Assembly (NCBI RefSeq): GCF_036785885.1 | Contig: NC_092320.1 | Location: 12,587,557 to 12,651,556 of the forward strand | DNA length: 64,000 nt | From: Coffea arabica | Taxonomy: Eukaryota; Streptophyta; Magnoliopsida; Gentianales; Rubiaceae | Direction of reading: 5' to 3' | Part shown: positions 25,897 to 35,740 of the stretch, in pieces | Layout: each line of letters begins with the position of its first letter | How positions within the stretch are numbered: the first letter of the stretch is position 1 | Translations under genes and position numbers: made by a program | The notes under the pieces: model-generated | The model's input: the letters and a program-made list of their open reading frames with translations, nothing else | Database searches by the model: none | Told to the model about the DNA's origin: nothing

Positions 25897-26884
25897 CCAA
25901 AACTAAAATCTAAAAGGTCCCACCCTAGCCACACTCGGTAGCTGGAGCCAAAGACGCCCAATCTTCAGGAAAAATTATTAGCATGCACTGCCAATTCTGA
26001 CCAGCGTGCGTACAGATAAACAAGCATAAAATCGCAACGTCACTATCTGTTCTCCTACCGCTACTGTTACATTTTTTTGCCCCTTTCCATTGTCTTACCT
26101 GGCCACTAGATAGATTAGATTATAGTAACTCCACCACTCTTAATCTTTGGTTCTGGGACAGCAATGACCGTCAGAGTTGTTTAGCATTAATACTACGACT
26201 GAATACATTCTCACATGGTGCATACAGTTGTCAATAATAACACTATAGTCCAACCAAACCAACATTTGTATCCATCTTACCTCATGACTGAGAAACTAGG
26301 GTACCTTTCAAAACTAGATCATACCTGAGCCTGCGGCTGCCCAAGCCCTAGCCTGCTACGCTTGGGGGTCAATTATTGGGGGAGACAACACGTGCGTTGC
26401 ATGAAATCCAAAACGAAAAAAAGAAAAAGAAAAAGAAAAAAGGAATGCCCCACATGAGATTCACGAGGTCTCATTTTTCTAGCATTTCATTTGGCTTCAT
26501 TATTGATGCGAGATTCCTCACTATTGAGGTGATATTTATTTGTTTCTTTCTTTCATGGCCCCGCACCCGCAGCCGAGGGAACAATGGCCGCCGTTAAACA
26601 CACAGTTATGCGTCATCCATTTGTTTATTTTTCATCCTTCCTCCTGCTTCAGTTCGACTCGTTTACTAAGGCACACGCACATATTCTTTTTCTTTTTAAT
26701 CAGATTCCAAGTTTAAAATGCGTGAAATATAGGAACATGAATCAATTCCGAGTTCCAATGAATCGATTTCTTTAATCCTTAATTGGATCTATAGCTTTTT
26801 AAAAAAAAAAAAAAAAAAAATCGGAGGAAATAACAACAATTTCCCATGTTCTAGCTAATATAGTAGTACAATTTTTGCAGAAGG

Positions 26885-27130
26885 ATGAATCTTTTACTCG
26901 ATTCCTGTTTCATAATTATGTGCGTTTTTTCTTTTCACGTTGATTTCATTCTGGAAAGTGACTCGATCAACGCGATTCAAAGCCTTGATAATAGGGAAGT
27001 GGATCTCTCGATAATAGGGCATGTGATAGACAGAGTTAGAAAACTCAAAGATGAACTCCAACAGCGTCGAATTGCACATGTACGTGGGACAGGAAATACT
27101 CCCGCCCACTTCACTTTCCTGCGCCAAATG
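26885..27130 (+). pseudogene. RNase H-like (RVT_3) fragment
   Basis: The frame reads ILESDSINAIQSLDNREVDL, then IGHVIDRVRKL and RIAHVRGTGNTPAH, the C-terminal half of the RNase H-like domain found in plant LINEs and related domesticated proteins (IESDS...V and R-x-x-N-x-x-AH). The N-terminal half and the reverse transcriptase are missing and the frame then runs into unrelated sequence. It is a dead fragment from a different lineage than the LINE at 12118-12950. Confidence 0.7.
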
Positions 27131-27324
27131 CTGATTTTCGTGATACGAATGGATTCAAGGAAGATTTCTTTTTCCTTCAAAAAAAAAACCTCAACAACCG
27201 CCAGTTTGTCGCCCTTTGAATTCAAACCGCAGACCGCGTTGACTACATATTTCTCATGCCAAATTGCTTAATAATCACTCTTTTTTTTTTTTCTATTGAT
27301 AATGAATTAACGCTTGTACAAAGA

Positions 27325-27560
27325 CTTAGGGTGTATTTGATGAAACTGAAGTCTGAGAATTGAAGTTTGAAATATGAAATTTGAACTCTGAATTCATCAA
27401 ACTATTAAGTATTAAATCTAATATATTTGACTGCATATTACGTTCAATGATAAGTGAATAACTTATCATTTAATTTTAAGAACAAGTTTTGTCTAAAAAA
27501 ATTCAGTAGTGTCACTTAATTAACTCGGATACTTAATTTTTTGTTATCAAAAGATCCGAA
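27325..27560 (+). repeat. MITE-like repeat, TTTGAT-GAAATTTGAA family
   Basis: It shares ATTAAGTATTAAAT, ATTTGAC-ATAT, GATAA-TGAATA, TTCATCATTTA-type words and AAAATTCAGT with 33045-33270, 35205-35440 and (inverted) 35455-35740. These are four dispersed copies of one AT-rich non-coding element. Confidence 0.6.
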
Positions 27561-29034
27561 TATATTTCCAAAGAAAATTAAAAAAAAACCTTTAAAGTTG
27601 TATAAATTATCAAAACTACACGAAATAAAAAGCAAAAAAGAAGCCAAGTAACAATAATATTTATGAGAAAAGGCATGGGAAATTCCCATCTTTGTACACG
27701 AAGTAATAGGATTCGTCTCATCTTATAACTTTCGTATCCCTTTGACATCCTTGCGTCGTGTAATTTGCTTTGTTCATTTTTTGTTTTCTTAAGAGTATTG
27801 TAAACTCCTAAGCACCGCCCAACGCTCTCCAGCATGCAAGATTGCAAGTCTGCTGCCCTACATTACGTGGCGTTTCTTATGACAGTCGTCTAAAAGCGAC
27901 ATTGGAATCTTTTGTTGTTTAATCATTGCACAGAATTGGATTTGGAATATCCATTCATTATCAAGATGGCTCCTAGATTAATCTAGCAACATGACGACGT
28001 ATACAATTTAGTTCCAACCACTTGGGATCTTTTCTTATTTTGAATTGCTCTTCGGGATAATTTCAAAAACCATTCTTAAGGTTTCTGATAATTTCACTGG
28101 TCTCCTTTGAGATTTATAAAATTATACTTACCTCCTTTAACAGAATTACGAACCCAATTATTTACACCGTATGGGAAGAAATTATTCATATATCCTGTTC
28201 TAATATCTAACAATTGAGTAATCAAAGCACTAATTAAGTCATAGTAACTAATTAACAAAAATAGCTATTGAAAATTTCTTTAATGATGACCGATTGCTTG
28301 CAATTATAAAATAATGCCAATTGATATATCAAATGGCGCTATTTTGTAATTCATAGAATTTGACAATGACCAGAAACTAATTTGTACACAATATGAGAAG
28401 AAGGGATATAGTAGAAGATAAAACACAAGGTAAAAGAAGGTTGTTCGTGAGGCAAATATTTTCAAAACTCTTAAATTTATGATAGTTGTAAAGTAATTTC
28501 GTAGGAATAAAGAAGAAAAAAGGGAAAAGAAAGACAAATTTAAATTTTTTTTTCTGTTCAAAATCACAAGAATCACAATAAACCTCAAGTTAAGAAAAAT
28601 GACTGGTTTATTTATCTTTTTTTTTTAATGGAAACAGAGAGTTGTTTTAAATCCTTCAAAAAAAGAAATTTTTTTTTGAGTTCTTTTATAGACCAAGATG
28701 TCATCGAACAGAGCAAGATGGCAATTACAACTTCAATCGCATCACTGCCCGAAAAAGCAGGCAAGAGGAAATATACCTCAAGCTGCCACGATTTTGGCAT
28801 TTTCTCCGAAAGGTCAGTCTCTTGCGGAGAAACTCGTTTTTGGGAGACCCAAATTCATTCCGCCTTTTGCTCGTCACTTTGGTTAACCCAAAGGCGACAG
28901 CTGTTGATACAGTTCAATAATGTTAATTAGGCCCTAATGACTTGTGCAGTTGTACGGGTATATTAATTACTATGTGGAAATCTAAGTGGTTTTATATGTA
29001 TGTTAATTCCAATGAACCCCCTTGGCCTTTTTAT
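27561..29034. other. Intergenic DNA with a partial MITE and an unassigned open stretch
   Basis: At 28052-28130 the start of the AAACCTCCC-type MITE family recurs (GATAATTTCAAAAACC, GGTTTCTGATAATTTCAC). At 28628-28930 several overlapping frames are open on both strands; none resembles a family I know. The rest is AT-rich. Confidence 0.4.
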
Positions 29035-29036
29035 TA

Positions 29037-29373
29037 CTCCCTCCATCCCACTTTGATAGTCTTGTTTTCCTTTTTCGTCTGTTCCAAATTGTAGTCCACT
29101 TTCCCATTAAAAAATGCAGTAATCTTTCAAATTGTCTAAAATATCCTTATTAAATATATTGTTATTAAATACTAACCCACTACATTGAATACATTGAGCT
29201 TTTCCAATACTAACCTATTAGCTGTAACTGATATTAATTGGCACTCTTCGTGATTAGCATAAGGGTATTTTAGGAAATTATTAATCTAAATTTATGTTTC
29301 CAACCAAATTAATTACACTTTCTTAATCTGTGTGAAAAAAAAAACCAAGACTAACAAAACGGGACGGAGGGAG
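29037..29373 (+). mobile_element. Stowaway MITE
   Basis: Terminal inverted repeats CTCCCTCCATCCC and GGGACGGAGGGAG with TA target duplications (29035-29036 and 29374-29375). Non-coding, Tc1/mariner-type. Nearly identical to 51543-51892. Confidence 0.95.
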
Positions 29374-29375
29374 TA

Positions 29376-30600
29376 TTTTTATTTGCGTTTATACCTTCTT
29401 ATTAGTAAATGCAGTAGTACTTCTTACTAGTAAATGCAAGTGTTATAGTAATCATATCCATAAGTCAAACGTGAACTAAACACGAAAACTAATTAGTCAG
29501 AATGAATGGAAACGTTAGCTCAATTGTCAATGTTTTGGTATAATCAATGCTTAGATGTCATGGTGGAATGTGTTAAATACAAATTAGACTTAATTATTCT
29601 AGCTCAAATTATAGTAAGATGTAATATGTCTTTATAACTCTTTGTTTTATTTGTTCTATAATAGTAGTATTTGTCCATTCAAGTGAAAATTTGATATTTT
29701 TACATAAAAAATAAATAAGGATTGATATCAAAATTCTTCAATTGTAATATTTGATTCACTCTAATACATGGATTTTCAAGTTAAGATTTTGCATTTACTA
29801 GCAACATAAATAGCAAAAGTCAAAGAAAAATCATTTGTTTTCTAGTATAAATGATAAAATTTATTTTAAATACAAGAAGAATTAATTATTATAAAAACTA
29901 CATTCAAACATTAATTGAGCTTATAAATAGTTTAAGATATCATGATGCAATATAAAGATGTACGAGGATACATTTTACGTCCTGCTATTTAAGCATTCAT
30001 ATCTATAATGAAAGTGGAAAGGGCTTTTTCTGAGGAATGGGGGATTTAAAAATGAGTACTCCAAGGGAAAAGGGCTTTCCCGCTTAAATGTGTCGTTCAT
30101 TACAAATGCCGGAATAAAATTAGACAAGTTGGAAATGATTTACCTTTGTGGGCCTTTTTCTTAAGTGGAGTAGTTAGAAGAGACATAAACCACAACAAAA
30201 ATTAATTTAATGTGTGAAAATATTAAATGGGTAAAATCCAACTTAAAAATTGTCCTACCAATCTCGTCAATTAGATCTGTCCCATAGGAAATTTAGAACA
30301 ATTTAATTGAAAACTTTATATATAATAGACTGGTTGTGAAACCGTGCAAGGCATATCATATGAGAAGACACACAAATATTTATTGTGATAATTTGGACAG
30401 GATTAGGCTGGAGAACCTCGTGGATCGTGTTTGCACAGCGAGGGCAGGGACTCTGGTCTGGGAGGAGTATCAAATAGAGAGAATCGAGTGGGGGCACTGC
30501 AAAAGCGTGAGAAACGATGACTGAAAGCATGAAGCTTGGGGAGGCAGATTTTGCCTTTTTAATTGAAAATTGCTCTGGCGGGCAAAATATACTAAATATT
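29376..30600. other. Intergenic DNA, nothing assignable
   Basis: AT-rich. No gene, RNA or complete element is recognised between the two Stowaway copies. Confidence 0.45.
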
Positions 30601-30601
30601 A

Positions 30602-30930
30602 CTCCCTCCGTCCCACTTTAATAGTTCTATTTTCCTTTTTCGTCTGTCCCAAATTATAGTCTACTTTCCAATTGAAGAATGTAGTTGTATTTTAATTTTT
30701 CTAAAATATCCTTATTCAATATAAGTTATTGTTACTATAAACCTACTCCATGTAATGAGAGTTGATTCTTGTTTTACCATTAATTCAAGTTCTCATAAAA
30801 TTGTACTCTAATTAATGTGAGAATATTTTAGAAAAATAGCTACCTAAATTGATTGTTCTAATAAAATTAACTATTTTTTATTAAACTGTGTGAAAAAAGA
30901 ATCAGAACTATCAAAGTGGGACGGAGGGAG
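30602..30930 (+). mobile_element. Stowaway MITE, more diverged copy
   Basis: CTCCCTCCGTCCC at the left end and GGGACGGAGGGAG at the right, TA at 30600-30601 and 30931-30932. The interior is alignable with the other two copies but clearly diverged. Confidence 0.94.
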
Positions 30931-30957
30931 TAATTATTTGCTTTGACAATAACGCTA

Positions 30958-32225
30958 GGAGCCAAACGGCAGTTTTTGATACTTACGGTTGTTACTCTCA
31001 TTCAATTCAATGGCGTAGATTTGCTTTTGTTTTGCAACTCAGAATTACAATAATGTCGACTGTGTCAGCAATCACAATTTCAATTTCAATTTCAATTTCA
31101 TTTTTGTTACCGCCAGCCAGCCAGCAACCCTATTCTTGTCTTCCGTTAGATTAATCCGTACTCCTTACCAATCATTATTATTAATTGGTACAAAGTACAA
31201 AACCACTGTTACCATTTTGTAGAATTTTTGTAAGAGCGAATGAAAACAATTGCTGGTATCCATCGTTTTTCACTTCATATATTTACAATGGTTATACGCC
31301 TAATACTAAACAAAGTCAAGTATTTAGTTTCAATTAGACCCGGAAGACATAGCGACCGATTTCCCATAGGCCAATATCAAAACTTCACTCAGATATACCT
31401 ATTAAAAAATTCACTTAGTCAAGTCTTAAAAACTTCACTTAGCCAACCATTACTAAATTCACCAATATACCTATTAAAAAAATTCACTTCTTTGCGGTTC
31501 ACAATGTCACACCATAAGAATAAAATTTTCATATATCAAGGCTACTGAATTTTAAAAGTCTTAGATTTAAATCTCCCTTTTCGTTGTTCTCCGCTTCTTA
31601 AATTCTATCCTACAAAAAAAGAAATTACTCAATTTATATTTAAAATTTTATTTTAAGCATCTTTAAGGAACTTTTAAAAAAAAAAAAAAAAACGTTCTTC
31701 TTCATTCTACGGAGGTCACATTGGTTAAATTTTGACAAATTGGCATCGACTGGATTTAGAAACACAACTGAATTAAATCCACGTTAAATGGCTTTTGCTA
31801 ATAGATTAGCAGATAATAGTAGTAGTATCATTTCGATTATGCGTGGCAATCTTTAGTCTTTACGGTTGTTCTTACTCATTCAATGGCATATTTGTTCTCC
31901 ATTTGCCTTAATTTGTTTTCCAAATCAGAATTATGAGCGCAAATGACTACAGTGTCAATTCCCGCGCGGGTCCATGAGATGAAACCGTCGGACTACAGTT
32001 TGGACCTTGTACAGTTTCTTGAGTGGAGCGGCAAAATTAACAGTAACAGTAACAGTAACTGCTTTTACGTCACCACGTCAGCGAGCGCATTCCTGTCTTC
32101 CGTTAAATCAATTAATCCGTACTCCTTACCAATGGATTGCTGCAAAGTACAAACCCATTATTACCATTTTGTAGGAATTTTTGTAAAAGCAGATGAAAAC
32201 AAACACTTGCCGGTATCCATCAATT
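30958..32225 (+). repeat. Local direct duplication, two diverged copies
   Basis: 30958-31270 and about 31840-32225 share TACGGTTGTT-CTCATTCA, TGTCTTCCGTTA, ATCCGTACTCCTTACCAAT, ACCATTTTGTAG, TTTTTGTAA-AGC, GATGAAAACAA and GGTATCCATC in the same order. The second copy has an extra ~130-bp stretch. Copy-specific short repeats are (CAATTT)n at 31078 and (AACAGT)n at 32039. No conserved frame runs through both. Confidence 0.78.
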
Positions 32226-32427
32226 TTAATATTTTATATCTTTAAATCACAATCTCCAATGGAGTTGCTGCTTCATTTCCATTTCCATTGTGGTCCCAAA
32301 AATTTACAACGTCTGTCGAGGTGCAATCAAAGCTGGATATGTACAACTTACCTACCACAATTTTGTTTCATTCCCGGGTCCCGTTAGTCAATCACATGCA
32401 CTGCAACAAGTGTTTGCGTCGCTGGCA

Positions 32428-32745
32428 AAGAGCTTTATTTGAAATAATTAGTGTATTAATTTTTATGATGTGATATATATGAAATAAAAAGATAAATTGA
32501 ACATATATTTATAATATAAGTAAAATCTTATTTGCTCCTGAGGCAGGTCGATTGGCTATGGGAACAACCTCATCAGGCCCCAGGTCGTACGGTCGATCCT
32601 GTCTCTTTACCGCTTCAGGTCTCTTGAGGGGCGGGGGCTCGGGGTGCAGTGGGATTAGTCGGGATGACACCCGAATACCCACTGTATTGATAAAAAAAAA
32701 AAAAGTAAACTCTTATTTCAAAAAATAAGATATCCAAACACAGTC
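32428..32745 (+). mobile_element. Hairpin MITE split by a SINE
   Basis: The outer parts (TTTATTTGAAATAATTAGTG ... GATGTGATATATATGAAATA on the left, TTATTTCAAAAAATAAG ... ATCCAAACAC on the right) are the two arms of the TTTGGAT hairpin family. The SINE at 32534-32704 sits in its right arm. Confidence 0.65.
32534..32704 (+). mobile_element. Short SINE with 14-bp target duplication
   Basis: Starts GCTCCTGAGGCAGG, has A/B-box-like TGGCTATGGG and GGTCGATCC, and ends TATTGATA plus a run of A. It is flanked by GTAAAATCTTATTT (32520-32533) and GTAAACTCTTATTT (32705-32718), 13 of 14 identical. A different family from those at 6780 and 41587. Confidence 0.82.
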
Positions 32746-33044
32746 TTAATTCCACCATGGGTTTGTTTAGCCTAGGTTGTTGGTTCTTAATATTTAATCA
32801 AATAGTGGAGTGGAGATTTCCCCTTCACAAATTTGTACGGAGGGGTAGGTAAGCTCGACTAGCTTGGTGTTGCTGAGTTTAATCTTTATGCATGACATAT
32901 GATTTTCTGTTATGATTAATAAAAGAAGTTTATTTGCCTAAAAAAAATCCTAATCAAATAGAGGCCTCGTAATGGTTCATCCGGATTTGCCTGGTTACTT
33001 AATATTAACAAAATATTCGTTAAAGGGATTATCTAAGTGAATGA

Positions 33045-33270
33045 CAATATTGAATTGCCTTTGATAAAATTGGACATTGAAATCTGAAATATAAATTCGT
33101 TAAATTATTGAATTGTTAAGTACTAAATATGATACATTTGACCATATTTCACATTAAGTGATAAATGAATAGTTCATCATTTACTTTTTTGAACAAATTT
33201 TGTTTAAAAAATTCAGTGCTACATAATTAATTCTGAGTACTGCATTTTCAAAATTGTAACCTTCCCATGG
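33045..33270 (+). repeat. MITE-like repeat, second copy of the 27325 family
   Basis: Matches 27325-27560 over TTGATAAAATTGGA, GTTAAGTACTAAATA, CACATTAAGTGATAAATGAA and AAAATTCAGTGCTAC. Confidence 0.6.
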
Positions 33271-33340
33271 CATATAAACTACTAATACGGTTTTTCCGAA
33301 CAAGTGCTAAAAGGCTTTGATCGTCTTCCCCGTTAAGATA

Positions 33341-35110
33341 GGTCAATTCACGCCATTTTTATTGGCTAACTCTGTAGTTGTAACTTGTAAGTACTTATTA
33401 TTCTTCCTTGCTCTCTTCTGTCCGTAATGTTCAGATGGCATTTGTCTTTTGAGTTCTTCCTGTTTTTGTTTGCTAGTTCCTATGGAAGGCACGAAATTCA
33501 TATTTCTTTGAAGATAAGTAGATTCCTTTGACAGTGATTTGTGATCAAATTTCTTTCTGACTCCTAGATCAATTCACATCATTTTTATAGGCAAACTTTG
33601 CAGTTGTAAGAACTTATTATTCCCCCTTGTCTCTTCAGTCCGTAATGTTTAGATAGCTTGTCTTTCAAGTTCTTCTTGTTTTTGTTTGTAAGTTCCTTTG
33701 GAAGGTATGAAATGCATATTTCTTTGTCAGTGATTTGTAATCAAATTCCTAGGTCAATTCACATCGTTTTTATAGGCAAACTCTGCAGTTGTAAGAACTT
33801 ATTATTAGGGATGGCAATGGGACAGGTGGCCGCAGGCACCAGCCCGCCCGCCCTGTGGGGGGCTAATGGGGTGGGGGGTGGGGAATCTTTCCCCCCATTT
33901 AGAAATGGGACAGGGGACGGGGGGAGTATACCTCCGCCCTGTCACCCGCTAAAAAAAATAAATATATGTATATAATTATATATATAATATTTAATTTAAT
34001 TAGTTACAAACTTATGATAATGATATTATTAGTTATATGTATTATATAATGTATATTAGTATATGTAATATAATTGATATTATCAATTATACTAATAATT
34101 ATATATGTCTACTAATATAAATTATTAATTAGTTGTACTAAATTTACTAATACATTTATACTAAATTCCTAATTACACTTAATACAATAGCACTTCTTTC
34201 TAAAAAAAAAAAAACACAAGCATAATAATGAATTAGTGATTGTATTTGTGCCAAACGTGAAAATTTGACTACTTTAATCGTATTTATTTCATCATGTTAG
34301 GTTGTATTCAAATAATTTTTGTTTAATTGTTTTATAAGTTTCAATTGTAAAATTACAATTAATAATAATTTGGTGATATATTGATATTTTAATACTTGAT
34401 TATTTGCTAAAATTTAACTATAATAAAATTAAATAACAAATTTTTATTAACGACGCCCCCGCGAAGGAAGCGGGGCGGGAGAACGGGGGGCGGGGAAGAG
34501 GTCGCCCGCCCCATTGCCATCCTTACTTATTATTCTCCCTCACTCTCTTCAGTACCTAATGTTTAGACAGCTTTTGTCTTTCAAGTTCTTCATATTTTTG
34601 TTTGTAAGTTCAAGGCATGAAATGCATATTTCTTTGAGGGTAAGCAGATTTCTTTGTCAGTGATTTGTAATCAGATTCCTAGGTCAAATCACATCGTTTT
34701 TATAGGCAAACTCTACCGTTGTAAGAACTTATTATTCCCCTTTGATCTCTTTAGTTCGTAATGTTTAGATAGCTTTTGTCTTTCGAGTTCTTCCTGTTTT
34801 TGTTTGCTAGTTTTTATGGAAGGCATGAAATGCATATTTCTTTGAGGGTAAGTAGATTCATTAGTCGGTGATTGATTTGTGATCAGATTCCTAGGTCAAA
34901 TCACGTCGTTTTAATAGGCAAAGTCTACCATTGTAAGAACTTATTATTCCCCCTTGCTCTCTTCAATCCGTAATGTTTAGATAGCTTTTGTCTTTCCAGT
35001 TCTTCCTGCTTTTGTTTGCTAGTTTCTATGGAAGGCACAAAATGCATATTTCTTTGAGGGTAAGCAGATTTCTTTGTTGGTGATTTGTGATAGATTTTTA
35101 GTTCAGTTTT
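33341..35110 (+). repeat. Tandem array, five ~185-226-bp units
   Basis: Units begin G(G/A)TCAA(T/A)TCAC at 33341, 33567, 33752, 34682 and 34893. Each contains ATAGGCAAACTCT, GTAAGAACTTATTATTC, CCGTAATGTTTAGATAGC, GTTCTTCCTG and GAAATGCATATTTCTTTGA. Spacings are 226, 185, 202 (after removing the insertion) and 211 bases. The third unit is interrupted by a hAT MITE. Non-coding. Confidence 0.9.
33806..34525 (+). mobile_element. hAT MITE inside the tandem array
   Basis: Inverted ends TAGGGATGGCAATGGG and CCCATTGCCATCCTTA enclose GC-rich arms and an AT-rich core. It is flanked by a perfect 8-bp duplication CTTATTAT (33798-33805 and 34526-34533). The four neighbouring array units show the site without the element. 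Confidence 0.94.
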
Positions 35111-35204
35111 TAATTGTTTTTTGCTTCAATTTAAGGGCTTAAGTTACAATTTCTCTTCTTGGCCTCATTTTTTTGCGAAGTATCTCTATTTTATCTGGAT
35201 CTAT

Positions 35205-35740
35205 TAAGTTATTGAATTGCTAAATACTAAATATAATACATTTGAATATATTTTATATTAAGTGATAAATGAATAGTTCATCATTTATTTTTGAGAATAA
35301 ATATTGTCTAAGAGATTCAGTGCCACTTAATTAATTCAGATGTTCGATTTTTGATTATCAAACAGTCTGAACATATTAAGATCTAAATTCATTAAATTTA
35401 AGTATTGAATTGAGTTATCAAATAACAAATCTGATTGACAATATTGAAAACTAAAGCTCTGTTTGATAACCTAATTCAGCACTTAAATTTAATGAATTCA
35501 AATCTTAATATGTTAAAACGCATTTGATAACAAAAAATTGAACATTTAAATTAATTAAGTGCTACTGAATTTTTGAGACAAAATTTGCTCCCAAAAACTG
35601 TGATACACATTTAAATGTATTTGATTTAATAATTAATAATTTAATAAATTAATGAATTTATACTTCAAATTTCAGATTTCACATTTCAGTATTCAAATTT
35701 TTTAATTTTATCCAGCGCATCCTAAGATTGATTCAGAACC
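35205..35740. repeat. Two head-to-head copies of the 27325 MITE family
   Basis: 35205-35440 is in the same orientation as 33045-33270. 35455-35740 is inverted (TTTGATAAC, AATTAAGTGCTACTGAATTTT). Together they make a large imperfect inverted repeat. Confidence 0.6.

Larger units (their letters stand above)
24205..26400 (+). repeat. Duplicated blocks A2 and A3, tandem and related to A1
   Basis: 24235-24410 and 26235-26400 share order and words (TTTGTA-CC, CTCATGA, GAAAC, TTCAAAACT, TCAAT-ATT, GAGACAA), so the ~2-kb unit starting at 24205 is begun again at 26216. 24415-26210 also parallels A1 (11335-12117). A2 holds two insertions that A1 lacks (24540-25110 and 25160-25896). Identity is moderate, indicating old duplications. 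The original nature of the block is unknown and no ORF is conserved among copies. Confidence 0.65.

Noticed and set aside
28612..28930. Overlapping open frames on both strands
   Set aside because: Three frames open at once and no family resemblance. Likely chance in a slightly GC-richer patch.
33341..35110. Possible CRISPR-like or centromeric satellite array
   Set aside because: Only five units of unequal length without spacer structure, in plant nuclear DNA.
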